Positions 26,960-35,634 are shown, numbered from the stretch's first letter. The stretch: DNA of 64,000 nt from Bremerella sp. P1 (GCF_028748185.1 NZ_CP118164.1:3683814-3747813), one strand, 5' to 3'. The notes: generated from the sequence alone by a model not told the origin. Made by a program: numbers and translations.

Positions 26960-26994
26960 GGGACGTCGCCAGCGCATAACCGCGCACCCGCGAT

Positions 26995-27171
26995 CCTGTC
27001 CCCTCGCCCCTATGGGGAGAGGGTTAGGGTGAGGGGGCGGTTCGCTTGTTGGCAGCGCGTGCGCAAGTGGTGTTCCAAGTTAGATCGGAACTTCGGTCTG
27101 GCGATGTGAGGGGAAAGGTCGCGCAATAAACCCTCACCCTAGGCCTCTTCCTGCGAGGGAGAGGGGACAGG
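26995..27171. repeat. Inverted repeat pair, REP/MITE-like element
   Basis: The left arm (26995-27037) starts CCTGTCCCCTCGCCCC and ends TTAGGGTGAGGG. The right arm (27131-27171) is its imperfect reverse complement, starting CCCTCACCCTAGGCC and ending GAGAGGGGACAGG. The roughly 93-base centre is unrelated. This CCCTCACCCTAACCCTCTCC-like sequence is widespread in bacterial intergenic DNA and usually belongs to REP or non-autonomous mobile elements; here it fills the gap between two convergent genes. Confidence 0.7.
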
Positions 27172-27176
27172 ATGTT

Positions 27177-27887
27177 TTACGGCGGTCCGCGTTCATGGGC
27201 TTCATTCGTTTCCTGCGTTTCCGTTTCGAAGACCTTCGCATCGCCAACTCGTCCGGGTGCCACGCCCAAGTCCGCTTGGGCGTGTCTTTGAATGGCGCCG
27301 CGAACACGTTGACGTCGCGTGGGCGTGATTAACTTCTTGGGCTCGTGATGAAGACGAATCTTCACCCGTGTCTCGCGTTGTTCGCGTGAAGACGTTTCCT
27401 TCAGGCTATCCAACTCCCGCTGCAACGCGTCGATCTCTTCCTGCTTCTTGCAAATCTCTCGATGCAGTTGCCGGTCGAGGGCCTGCAGGCGGTAGTAGGT
27501 GTACGCGAACAGTCGGGCCGCTTCATAAGTGAGCGGTTCTCGCAGGGGTCGCTTGAGACGATAGAGTTCGCGTTCGCGAGCCCGCGTGGCTTCGTCGCGC
27601 TCGCGCGGTTCACGCTGGTCTAGTGACGCAGGCCGAAGCGTGGTTGATCGCCGGGTAGGAATCGGCGGAGGCGGATCTGCAGGGAACTCGTGCGCCGCGA
27701 TCTCCGGATCGATGGCGACTGCCTGGCAGTTGGCTCCGTAGGAAGGCGGCTTCTCCGGCAGCACCATCAACACTTCCCCACAACAGGGACACAGCAGCCG
27801 GTTCCCATCGCGCACGGCAACCTGCGGAGCATGGGCTTTTGAGCCGGCTCCGTGTGTTTCAGGTTGTGACGCGTGGTGATGGGACAT
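27177..27887 (-). CDS. Coiled-coil protein with CPxC zinc-ribbon-like start
   Basis: 236 residues from the ATG at 27887 (MSHHHASQPETHG); the longer open frame upstream shows no coding character. Residues 34-45 hold LLCPCCGEVLMV, half of a zinc-ribbon (only one CxxC-type pair is visible). A Pro-rich linker follows, then a long charged helix, about 110-185, rich in Arg, Glu and Gln (YYRLQALDRQLHREICKKQE, EIDALQRELDSLKE), likely a coiled coil. The C-terminal 45 residues are encoded by DNA containing a perfect palindrome and may be derived from a repeat insertion. Function unknown. Confidence 0.6.
   Translation of the reverse strand: MSHHHASQPETHGAGSKAHAPQVAVRDGNRLLCPCCGEVLMVLPEKPPSYGANCQAVAIDPEIAAHEFPADPPPPIPTRRSTTLRPASLDQREPRERDEATRARERELYRLKRPLREPLTYEAARLFAYTYYRLQALDRQLHREICKKQEEIDALQRELDSLKETSSREQRETRVKIRLHHEPKKLITPTRRQRVRGAIQRHAQADLGVAPGRVGDAKVFETETQETNEAHERGPP
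27261..27284. repeat. Palindromic hairpin repeat, copy within coding sequence
   Basis: Perfect 10-bp arms CACGCCCAAG and CTTGGGCGTG around the loop TCCG, flanked by GGTGC on the left. It encodes part of the C-terminus of the coiled-coil protein. A second copy is at 28033-28056. Confidence 0.8.
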
Positions 27888-28424
27888 GACGTTCGCTTGC
27901 GTGGTGAAGTAGTGTTGATGAATCGTGTGACACTGCCGCCCTCGGCAGTGCGAAGTGAGAAAATGGTGAGCCATCCCAATTGGGTGCCAGAGCATTGGCC
28001 AGAGGCCAGTGGCACACCGCGGTTGGGACTGCCACGTCCAAGAAGACTTGGGCGTGCACCTGGAAGCGAGAGTGCTTCGATGGATGTACATGTAATTTAC
28101 AGGACGAGCGCTGCCGTAAGATAGTGCGCGCGAAAAATTTGTTCTGCCGAGGGACAATTGCCGGATTTGGGACCTTGCGCGTTGACCGAAAAGGACTTCT
28201 TCCACGCGTAGTAGGGACAAGGCCAACGTGCCCTGACTGGGTAAGGCCGTTTTCCACGATGTTAGTCAGAAGGCGGAAGTGACAAGGGGGTGTTTCCGTC
28301 CCTCATGTTGTCTGGACGGATGAGGCCCAGGGGGCTAGAGTGACAGCAATGTTCTCTTATCTCCCAGGCTCCGCCAGTCGGCAACGAAGTCGCTCCGGGG
28401 TTTCGTGTCTGAAAGTCGAAGACG
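27888..28424. other. Long intergenic region with a repeat copy
   Basis: About 540 bases between the coiled-coil gene and the ketosynthase gene, transcribed in opposite directions. Apart from a hairpin repeat at 28033-28056 and the surrounding GTGCCACTGGC-like sequence, no gene is supported. It must hold the promoter of the ketosynthase operon. Confidence 0.5.
28033..28056. repeat. Palindromic hairpin repeat, intergenic copy
   Basis: Arms CACGTCCAAG and CTTGGGCGTG around AAGA, one mismatch from the copy at 27261-27284. Preceded by TGGGACTGC. Together with the flanking GCCAGAGGCCAGTGGCAC it looks like part of a larger repeated sequence. Confidence 0.7.
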
Positions 28425-29507
28425 ATGGAATGTTTCATTACGGCGACAGGCTCTTATTTGCCTGGGCCGGCGATTTCCAATGAGGAAATCCACGAGTACC
28501 TGGGCTCGCTTGATGGCGAGTCGCAGGTTGCTCAGAGCGTGCTCAAGATGAACGGCATCGTTTCCCGCCATTACGCGACGGATCGACAACAACAGGCCAC
28601 GCACGATGTCTACGACCTGGCCACGCGGGCCACGCAGGCCTGTCTGAGCGAAGCCACCCCGCGATCGCCGGTGACCTTCCTTTCGGCAGGCTCGACCTAC
28701 GCCCCATATTCCGGACCGGGGATCGCTTCGATCATTCATAGCCGCCTGGGCGAAGCTGGCGTCGTCGATCGATCCTTGGAACTGAGTTCGCATGGGGGGA
28801 TCTGTACGTCCGCATCGGCGGCTTTGGTAGCGGCCGTACGAAGCGTGAAGCTGGGCGAACACCAAGCGGCCCTGAGCATCGGCACCGAGCATGCCTCCGA
28901 GATTTTGAAGTCCTCCTCGATTCGTCCGATCGACGATCGGGCCGAACATGCTGACCTCCGCAAAAGCCAATGGTTCATGTCGGTCTTTTTGCGGTTCATG
29001 CTTTCCGATGGTGGTGGCGCGTGTTTGCTGGAAAGTCAGCCGCTTGCCGAGGGGTTATCGTTTCGCGTCGACTGGACCCACTCGATGTCGTTTGCGCATC
29101 GGGCTCCCCTGTGTATGAAGCTCGATAACTCGAATCGGCTGCTGAGCCAGGACGTCGGCATCCTCACGCGCCACTTGTATCAGTTCGCCGGAGAGTTCGT
29201 CGCGGCGGCGCTCGAGAAGAACGACGAGCAGTTGGGCGCTTACCGAATGATCCTGCCGCACATGTCGTCGTACTTCTTCCGCCGGAAGATGGAAAAGACG
29301 ATGCAGAAGTTCTCGTCCGATCCCGAGAAAATGCCTCCCTATTGGACGAACCTGGCAACGGCCGGCAACACAGGGGCGGCGAGTATCTATGTCATGCTCG
29401 ATGAGTTCGTCCGCACGCACGAGATTGCTCCGGGAGATCGCCTGTTGCTGTTCATCCCCGAGTCGGGCCAGTTCAATTTCGTTCTCGTGAGCTTGACGGC
29501 GGTATGA
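28425..29507 (+). CDS. Beta-ketoacyl-ACP synthase III family ketosynthase
   Basis: 360 residues, thiolase fold. All three KAS III catalytic residues are visible: Cys127 in SSHGGICTSASAAL, His279 in MILPHMSSYFF, and Asn315 in ATAGNTGAASIYV. The N-terminus (FITATGSYLPGPAISNEEI) and the end (PGDRLLLFIPESGQFNFVLV) match FabH-like proteins used in secondary metabolism, which often take non-acetyl starter units; the sequence differs enough from housekeeping FabH to suggest a dedicated role. It condenses an acyl thioester with malonyl-ACP or a related nucleophile. It is the first gene of a coupled operon; the following ATG overlaps its stop. Confidence 0.85.
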   Translation: MECFITATGSYLPGPAISNEEIHEYLGSLDGESQVAQSVLKMNGIVSRHYATDRQQQATHDVYDLATRATQACLSEATPRSPVTFLSAGSTYAPYSGPGIASIIHSRLGEAGVVDRSLELSSHGGICTSASAALVAAVRSVKLGEHQAALSIGTEHASEILKSSSIRPIDDRAEHADLRKSQWFMSVFLRFMLSDGGGACLLESQPLAEGLSFRVDWTHSMSFAHRAPLCMKLDNSNRLLSQDVGILTRHLYQFAGEFVAAALEKNDEQLGAYRMILPHMSSYFFRRKMEKTMQKFSSDPEKMPPYWTNLATAGNTGAASIYVMLDEFVRTHEIAPGDRLLLFIPESGQFNFVLVSLTAV

Positions 29508-31174
29508 CGGTGAGTGACGCGAACATGCAAAGCGGCGGCAAGAAGCTGGCTATCATCGGCTGCGGCAGCAGCGGACTCATCACGCTCAAATCGGCGATCG
29601 ATGCGCTGCCTGATTGGCAGATTGTCTGCTTTGAAAAGGGAGAGCGAATCACCGGCGTGTGGGGCAATCCCTATCCCGGCTTCGTGTCGACCTCGACCAA
29701 GTACACGACCCAGTTCACTTGCTTTCCGGTGCGCGATGCGGCCGTGGAAAGTGACGGAGGGAAGAGCCGAGCCGAGTTCTTTCGCGATGGAGAATACGGC
29801 GAATACCTCAACCAGTTTGCCGATGCGTTCCAATTGCGCCCCCACATCAAGCTGGGGCATTCGGTTGGGCGGCTGCAGCGAGCGGCCAACGACTCGGGCT
29901 GGTTGGTCACCTATCAGATCACCCGCGACGAAAACCAGAAAGAAGCGGTGACCGAGCAGTTTGACGCGGTCGTCATTTGCACGGGACTGACGGCGGAGTG
30001 CAAGGAGATCGAAACGAAGTTGCCGAAGCTTTCGCCACGTGAGCTGAACGCACCTGATGGGCTGACGGAAGTTCGCGGCGAGCGGATCGTTGTGTTTGGG
30101 GGCGGTGAATCGGCGGTCGACTATGCGACGAGGTTATCGCGGCCAGAACTGGGCAACGAGGTCTATCTTTCGCTGCGGACCGGCGTGCGGGTAAGTCCGC
30201 GTTATCATCCGATCCGCGGTGTGCCGTCTGACTTTCTGCGGAATCGCTTGATGCTGTCTATCCATCCGGTGCTGCGGAACTGGATTGGGCAACGTTTCGT
30301 GGAAGCGCGGATGCTGCATCAGGAACGCTTCGAAAAGTGGTTTCCCTCGAAAAGTAACCATGGGGGAGAAACGACAGAGTCGAGCCACCAGGAACTGAAA
30401 AAGGAGTGGGCCTATCGGCTGACCAAGGGGGCCAAGGACGAACTGTTCAATATGTTCCACAACAAGAGCGACGACTTCCTGGATGGGGTCGCCGATGGGC
30501 GCATCAAGATTGTGGGCGAGCCGGTCGACGATTCGATGCACTGCTTTTATCAGTTCCAGTCCGACGATACGGTCGATGTTGCTCCCAATAAGATCCTGCC
30601 TGCGGTGGGATATAAGTCGACCCTGGCCGCGATCTCTGGCGGCACGATGAGCCTGGCCGACTTTTACCTGGGATGCGTTCATGCGGCCTACCCGGACATT
30701 TTTCTGGTTGGTTTTGCCCGACCGGTGATCGGCAATATTCCTTCGATCAGTGAAATGCAGGCCAACTACATCGCCGCGCTGATCAGTGGTGCGGCTGCCC
30801 GGCCGCCGGATATCGCCCAGCAGCACAAGCTGGCACAAGAGGCCAACTACGCGCGCTACCCGCGGCTCGATCTCGAGATCATCTACCCGGTCGAGATGTT
30901 CCCGTATTGCGATTATCTGGCTCGGCAAATGAAGATCTACCCGACGGTGAAAACTGCTGGCTCGCTGCGTGAGTGGTGGCGGATCCAGTTGCAACCGGCG
31001 ACGACGGCGCACTACTACTATCAAGATCAGCCGACGCATCGCTTCTTCGGCGGTGCCCCGGTCTACATGCCGTCGGTGTTTGTGCTGTTGCTGCTGATGC
31101 TCAAGCCGTTGGACTGGGGATTTCGAATCGTACGGCGAATGTTCCGTCGTCAGGCTGCTCATCTTCCTTCTTAG
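29504..31174 (+). CDS. Flavin-containing monooxygenase (FMO/Baeyer-Villiger type)
   Basis: 556 residues, ATGA overlap with the ketosynthase. The FAD-binding motif is LAIIGCGSSGLITLKSAID near the N-terminus, followed by ERITGVWGNPYPGF, with the Trp-Gly pattern of class B monooxygenases. The NADPH-binding motif is VVFGGGESAVDYATRL (about residue 200). A late CTGLTAE and PAVGYKSTLAAI lie on the FAD side as in FMOs. The C-terminal end (residues 520-545) is hydrophobic, PSVFVLLLLMLKPLDW, so the enzyme may be membrane-bound. It should oxygenate a soft heteroatom or insert oxygen next to a ketone, for example the product of the ketosynthase. Confidence 0.83.
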   Translation: MTVSDANMQSGGKKLAIIGCGSSGLITLKSAIDALPDWQIVCFEKGERITGVWGNPYPGFVSTSTKYTTQFTCFPVRDAAVESDGGKSRAEFFRDGEYGEYLNQFADAFQLRPHIKLGHSVGRLQRAANDSGWLVTYQITRDENQKEAVTEQFDAVVICTGLTAECKEIETKLPKLSPRELNAPDGLTEVRGERIVVFGGGESAVDYATRLSRPELGNEVYLSLRTGVRVSPRYHPIRGVPSDFLRNRLMLSIHPVLRNWIGQRFVEARMLHQERFEKWFPSKSNHGGETTESSHQELKKEWAYRLTKGAKDELFNMFHNKSDDFLDGVADGRIKIVGEPVDDSMHCFYQFQSDDTVDVAPNKILPAVGYKSTLAAISGGTMSLADFYLGCVHAAYPDIFLVGFARPVIGNIPSISEMQANYIAALISGAAARPPDIAQQHKLAQEANYARYPRLDLEIIYPVEMFPYCDYLARQMKIYPTVKTAGSLREWWRIQLQPATTAHYYYQDQPTHRFFGGAPVYMPSVFVLLLLMLKPLDWGFRIVRRMFRRQAAHLPS

Positions 31175-31186
31175 GCGTCACCGTTT

Positions 31187-32557
31187 ATGGACTCGCAGCA
31201 ATCCGATTCGCAGTCGACGACCTTTACCGGCACTTTGGCTCGCCCGCCGTTGATGTACCGGCAGTGGCTGCTGGCCGGAAACCGCGCGAAGTTCTTCGAC
31301 ACGCTGGCCAATGACCTGGGAGACTTCGTTCATTATCGCGGCCTATTCAGCTTCTACCTGGTGAATCATCCGTCGCTGGTCAAGCAAGTGCTGATGGAGA
31401 CGCATAAGTCGTTCGATAAGAACAGCGTCATCTACGACCGGTTTCGCAACGCGTTTGGTAACGGGCTGGTTGTGGCCGAAGGGGATCGCTGGCGACGGGC
31501 TCGACGGTTGATGCAGCCGCTGTTTGGTCCGCGTGCGGTGGAGCAGTACTTCGAGCTGATGCGGGACTCGGCCGATCAGATGGCTGCCCGCTGGGAGCCG
31601 ACGTGCCAGGCAGGTCAGGTGCTGGATGTCGCCAGCGAGATGAATCACGTAACCCTGCAAATCGCTGGGCGGGCGCTGTTTCATGACTCCTTCGACGAGA
31701 TCGCCCCGCAAATCAGTCACTGGACGCACATCATCAATCTGTACAGTGCGAAACCTCCGTTGCCGATTATTCGCAGCTTTTGGTTTCCCTCGCGCATCAA
31801 CCGGAAGCTGAAGCAGGCGCTGGCCGAGTTCAACGAGTTTCTGCAAGAGATGATCCAGCGGCGTCGTGAAAGTCAGCAGTCGACCGACCTGATCAGTCGG
31901 TTGTTGGCGGCGCGCGACGAAGAGACCGGCCAACCGCTGTCCGACTCGGAGATCGCCGAAGAGGCGCTGGGGATGATCATCGGCGGACACGAGACCTCGT
32001 CCAGTGCTTTGGCCTGGGTGTGGTGCGAGCTGGACCAGCATCCGGATGTTCGCGACAAGTTGCATCAAGAGCTGGCCGAGGTGATCGGCGACGGACCGCT
32101 TCAGCTGGAACACGTTGAGCAGCTGGTATACACGCGCATGGTGATCGAGGAAGCCATTCGTTTGCATCCGCCGTTCTGGTTCGAGAACCGCAACGTGGCC
32201 GCCGATGCCGAGCTGGGCGGAGTGCCAATTAAGAAGGACTCGGTGGTCGTCTTCAGTCGCTACTCCCTTCATCGGCATCCTGGCTTCTGGAAAGATCCCG
32301 AGCGGTTCAACCCCGAGCGGTTCCGGCCAGGGGCGGAAGAGAACAAACGTTCGGTCTATGCCTATGTCCCTTTTGGTGGCGGGCCGCGGATTTGTATCGG
32401 GATTCACTTTGCCATCATGGAACTGGTCGTGGTGCTGGCCGTGCTTGCCCGGCGGTACAAGGTTATGCTAGATAAGTCCCATCGCCACGAGATGGCGGCC
32501 AATCTGACGATGACTCCGAAGTACGGCGTACGGGCCCGCTTGGAAAGGCGATCATGA
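31187..32557 (+). CDS. Cytochrome P450
   Basis: 456 residues, starting 12 bases after the FMO stop. The P450 marks are complete: oxygen-binding helix I motif GGHETSSSALAW, the ExxR motif E322-A-I-R325, the NPERFRPG region, and the heme loop FGGGPRICIG with the axial Cys at 403. N-terminal part lacks an obvious membrane anchor, so it is probably soluble, using ferredoxin or another donor encoded elsewhere. As third gene of the operon it should hydroxylate or otherwise oxidise the metabolite made by the ketosynthase and FMO. Family resembles fatty-acid or terpenoid hydroxylating bacterial P450s. Confidence 0.9.
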   Translation: MDSQQSDSQSTTFTGTLARPPLMYRQWLLAGNRAKFFDTLANDLGDFVHYRGLFSFYLVNHPSLVKQVLMETHKSFDKNSVIYDRFRNAFGNGLVVAEGDRWRRARRLMQPLFGPRAVEQYFELMRDSADQMAARWEPTCQAGQVLDVASEMNHVTLQIAGRALFHDSFDEIAPQISHWTHIINLYSAKPPLPIIRSFWFPSRINRKLKQALAEFNEFLQEMIQRRRESQQSTDLISRLLAARDEETGQPLSDSEIAEEALGMIIGGHETSSSALAWVWCELDQHPDVRDKLHQELAEVIGDGPLQLEHVEQLVYTRMVIEEAIRLHPPFWFENRNVAADAELGGVPIKKDSVVVFSRYSLHRHPGFWKDPERFNPERFRPGAEENKRSVYAYVPFGGGPRICIGIHFAIMELVVVLAVLARRYKVMLDKSHRHEMAANLTMTPKYGVRARLERRS

Positions 32558-33429
32558 ATCAGTTTCCCTACATCACCGACTACATCAACGAGATCTTTGC
32601 TCGCGAACGAAACCGCTGGGACTTCAATTACCTGCGCCCGATCATCGTCTTCAGCTACTTCTTTCAGCGGACGATCAGCTTCCCGCTGAAGTTCATTTTT
32701 CATCGCTTTCCGTTTGGCTGCGAGGCCTACCTGATCGACTGGTGGATGACCTTCGGGCTGAAGTATGTTGCCACGCAGGACGCGGCCGAACTGTTGATGC
32801 GGCACGTCCAGATCGAGCCCCTGCTCTATCGGCACATTCTGGGGCCTCATGACGAAAACTACGAACCGAATGACAAGCGGCTCAACGGGATTGATGGCGA
32901 CTTTAACCTGGAAAGTATCGATATCGCCCTGCGCAATCAGCTGACGGTCGGGCACGACCTGCTCTCGTACGAAGTGGTCGACCGTTTTGATCGCGACCAG
33001 TTCCTGGCCAACCTGCCGAAGATCCGCGCCGCGCGGCCCAGCGACCATGAACTGCTGAGCAAGAAGGTGCTGGAAGAGAACAAGAAGCATTCGTTTCAAT
33101 TGCTCGGGCCGACGAACATCGTGCTGTTGATTGTGACGACGATCACCCTGTTTGGTGACCTGCGGACGACGATCACGGCGCTCAATTCGTTCGGGTCGGA
33201 CTCGCTTTTGTTGTGGTGCATGAAGCAGCTGTACGCCAACGACCGCCAGGCTCAGATCGATCTCGATTTCTTCATGCAGGAAGTGAGTAACCGGGGTCAC
33301 TACAACAGCAGTGCATTCTTCTCGAACCCCAGCCAGTATCTCTACTACCACATTGTGTTCGACGAAGTCTGTTACGAGATGCTGAGGAATCGCCCACCGG
33401 CGCAAGACCCAGAACCGGTCGAAGGCTAG
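32554..33429 (+). CDS. Conserved protein of unknown function, last gene of ketosynthase/P450 operon
   Basis: 291 residues; ATG overlaps the P450 stop (ATGA). I do not recognise a family. Residues 25-60 are aromatic and hydrophobic (FSYFFQRTISFPLKFIFHRF) and may sit in or on the membrane; a second hydrophobic patch is LLGPTNIVLLIVTTITLFG (about 185-203). Between them are His, Asp and Glu residues (LYRHILGPHDENYEP), and near the end YYHIVFDEVCYEML, which could bind metal but no defined motif is seen. Coupled translation with the P450 argues that it takes part in the same pathway. Its stop shares a palindromic CTAG with the convergent hydroxylase gene. Confidence 0.6.
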   Translation: MNQFPYITDYINEIFARERNRWDFNYLRPIIVFSYFFQRTISFPLKFIFHRFPFGCEAYLIDWWMTFGLKYVATQDAAELLMRHVQIEPLLYRHILGPHDENYEPNDKRLNGIDGDFNLESIDIALRNQLTVGHDLLSYEVVDRFDRDQFLANLPKIRAARPSDHELLSKKVLEENKKHSFQLLGPTNIVLLIVTTITLFGDLRTTITALNSFGSDSLLLWCMKQLYANDRQAQIDLDFFMQEVSNRGHYNSSAFFSNPSQYLYYHIVFDEVCYEMLRNRPPAQDPEPVEG

Positions 33430-34319
33430 ACGCTTTCCTCGGAATCGTGTTCTTCCTCGCTACCAATCGAGTACGCATCGGATGCTCGAGTGAACGGCAG
33501 TAGCAGCATGCCTGGCAAGCGTTCGACCTGGGATTGGTCGCGGTACTCGTTGAGCCCGATGTCCATCTGGTCGTGTCCTTTTTCCGGTTGGTCGCGGTAA
33601 GTCCCCAGCAGAAAGTCCCACCACGGCAGGTTGAAGCCGAAGTTGCTGTTGGTCTCGCGACGAATGACCGAATGATGCACGCGATGCATGTCCGGCGTCA
33701 CCAGCAAGCAGCGTGCGATCGCATCGAGCCACGCAGGGAGCGAGATGTTGCTGTGGTTGAACATCGACGTGGCATTCAACAGCACTTCAAACAGCACTAC
33801 GGCGATCGCCGGCGGTCCCAGCACCACGACGACCGCTAACTTGATCAGCGCCGACAGTAAGATTTCCAGCGTATGAAACCGAAGCCCCGTGGTGACGTCA
33901 AAGTCGAGGTCGGCATGGTGCACCATGTGAATTCGCCACAGTAGCGGCACCGCATGAAATATGACATGTTGCAGGTAAATGACCAGGTCGAACACCAGCA
34001 CGGCCACGATCACTTCCACCCAGATCGGCCAGTCGACCAGATACAACAGGCCCCATTCGCGTGACTCGGCAAACAGGGCCGCGGCCACGGCCGTAATTGG
34101 CAACACGATCCGCGCGGTGATCGTGTTGATAACCACCAAGGCCAGGTTGCTCAGCCAACGCGATGTTTTGGCGACCTTCAGCACCCGCCGCGGCGCGAAG
34201 AGTTCCCACAGTGCCATGGCGGTCAGGACGCCAAGGAAGCAGGAAAGCCGGACGATCATCTCGACGTTGGGGGGCATGCTCGTTGGAATTACCTTAGGAG
34301 GAAGACGCAGGCTTTCCAC
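33426..34319 (-). CDS. Sterol desaturase/fatty acid hydroxylase family protein
   Basis: 297 residues (or 283 from the next ATG). Four to five membrane helices carry the family histidine clusters: YLQHVIFHAVPLLWRIHMVH (HxxxH then HxxHH), NHSNISLP, and HRVHHSVIRRETNSNFGF. These bind a di-iron centre that uses O2 to hydroxylate or desaturate a lipid. The gene lies downstream of the arsenosugar glycosyltransferase on the same strand; their coding ends overlap (34294-34319), and its role there may be lipid modification, which is inference. At the other end it runs tail-to-tail into the unknown gene of the P450 operon, sharing CTAG as both stop codons. Confidence 0.83.
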   Translation of the reverse strand: MESLRLPPKVIPTSMPPNVEMIVRLSCFLGVLTAMALWELFAPRRVLKVAKTSRWLSNLALVVINTITARIVLPITAVAAALFAESREWGLLYLVDWPIWVEVIVAVLVFDLVIYLQHVIFHAVPLLWRIHMVHHADLDFDVTTGLRFHTLEILLSALIKLAVVVVLGPPAIAVVLFEVLLNATSMFNHSNISLPAWLDAIARCLLVTPDMHRVHHSVIRRETNSNFGFNLPWWDFLLGTYRDQPEKGHDQMDIGLNEYRDQSQVERLPGMLLLPFTRASDAYSIGSEEEHDSEESV

Positions 34320-35634
34320 GATACCACATCGCTAACCGCTGCGGCGAAACGCCCATGCGCCAAGCCAGCACGATGGCCTGATTCAAACAGGTCGTGCGCA
34401 TGATCCCCCGCTTCTGCCAGCGACGGGCCGAGACCGTCATCGAGGCATCGGCCAGTTGAATGCGGCCACGTTTGCGAAGTCGCTGCACCAGTTCAAAGTC
34501 TTCCATCAAGGGCCAGTTGCGAAAGCCGCCTAGCTCGCAGAACGTCTGCAGGCGCAGAAACAAGCCTTGATCTCCGTACGGGCGCTGCAAGACGCGCGAA
34601 CGCAGGTTAGCCAGGTGGGCTACCATTCGTAGCCCAGGCGTGTCGTGATCGATCTGCAAACGAAACGCCCCGGCGATCGACTCGCCAACCAGCGTGCTGC
34701 GGATCGTCTCGTCGTAACGGTCTGGTAGCTGCGCGTCGGCGTGCAGGAAGAGAAGCGTCTCGCCGCTGGCCAGTGCCGCACCGGCATTCATCTGGATTCC
34801 GCGGCCTGGGTTGCAGGCGACCACCTTGGCTCGGTGCTGCCGGGCGATTTTCGCGGTGTCATCCTGGCTGCCACCATCGGCCACGATGATCTCCAGGTCG
34901 CACTGCTTGCTACAGCGGCTTCGTACTGCTTGCAAGGTATCGGCCAGACGCGCTGCCTCGTTGAGCGTGGGGATCACGATTGAAAGTCGACCAGCTACCG
35001 GCGTCGGTAAAATGCCGTCGACCAGTTGCGGCCATTGGCGACAGAGGACGAGATCTTCCGGATAGTCGATATCGGAAAGCGTGGGCAGCAGCTTTCGTTT
35101 CAGCCCCGCCGCGTCCACCTTCTGAAGTGTCTTGGCAAGGACAGCATCGGTTCCCCAAGGAATGTCTTGAAAGAGAGCCTCTCGGGGAGACTTTAGGCCG
35201 ATCAAGTAATAGCCCCCATCCTCGGCCGGACCCAACACCACGTCGTGGCGTTCCAGCTGTTGATGGGCCTGGGCCAAGGTCTTCGCATCGAGATCCAGGC
35301 AATCGGCACCGATCACGATCACACGATCCGCATCGCTATGCAGTGCCGTTTGAATCGCATGATGCAGACGTTCTCCCAGGTCGTTTCCTTGTTGAGGTAC
35401 GTAGGTGATGTCGTCGCCGAACAGGTCCTGCATCGCGGACGCATCGCGACCGGCGAACTGCACCTCGGCCGCGCAGGGAGCCTGCTCTTGAAAGGCACGC
35501 ACGGTGTCGAGGGTATGCGACGTGAGTCGCCGCTGGAGCAGCGCAGCCCCCTCCGCGCCCAGGGCAGGAATGAGCCGGGTCTTCGTGCTGCCTGGTTCTG
35601 GGTAGCGGGTAAAGACGATCAGCTGCGTTGTCAT
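34294..35634 (-). CDS. Fused arsenosugar-type glycosyltransferase (TIGR04282 plus TIGR04283 domains)
   Basis: 446 residues from the ATG at 35634, which overlaps the ArsS stop (ATGA). Residues 1-205 are a TIGR04282-like domain (LIVFTRYPEPGSTKTRLIPA, RVIVIGADCLDLDAKTL, VLGPAEDGGYYLIGLKSP). Residues 215-440 are a family 2 glycosyltransferase of the TIGR04283 type (LSIVIPTLNEAARLADTLQA, LEIIVADGGSQDDTAKIA, TLLFLHADAQLPDRYDETI, YGDQGLFLRLQTFCELGGF). In other genomes the two are usually separate adjacent genes; here they are one polypeptide. They are named for their association with arsenosugar synthesis, and probably attach or handle the ribosyl or sugar moiety. Confidence 0.85.
   Translation of the reverse strand: MTTQLIVFTRYPEPGSTKTRLIPALGAEGAALLQRRLTSHTLDTVRAFQEQAPCAAEVQFAGRDASAMQDLFGDDITYVPQQGNDLGERLHHAIQTALHSDADRVIVIGADCLDLDAKTLAQAHQQLERHDVVLGPAEDGGYYLIGLKSPREALFQDIPWGTDAVLAKTLQKVDAAGLKRKLLPTLSDIDYPEDLVLCRQWPQLVDGILPTPVAGRLSIVIPTLNEAARLADTLQAVRSRCSKQCDLEIIVADGGSQDDTAKIARQHRAKVVACNPGRGIQMNAGAALASGETLLFLHADAQLPDRYDETIRSTLVGESIAGAFRLQIDHDTPGLRMVAHLANLRSRVLQRPYGDQGLFLRLQTFCELGGFRNWPLMEDFELVQRLRKRGRIQLADASMTVSARRWQKRGIMRTTCLNQAIVLAWRMGVSPQRLAMWYRGKPASSS

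Noticed and set aside
27980-28282. 100-codon open frame between the coiled-coil and ketosynthase genes
   Set aside because: It lies over repeat sequence, has odd Cys/Arg/Trp composition and no family match.
30134-33405. Three long minus-strand frames (about 340, 355 and 330 codons) opposite the FMO, P450 and unknown genes
   Set aside because: They are shadows caused by the GC-rich codon use of the real genes; no ribosome-binding site or family match.
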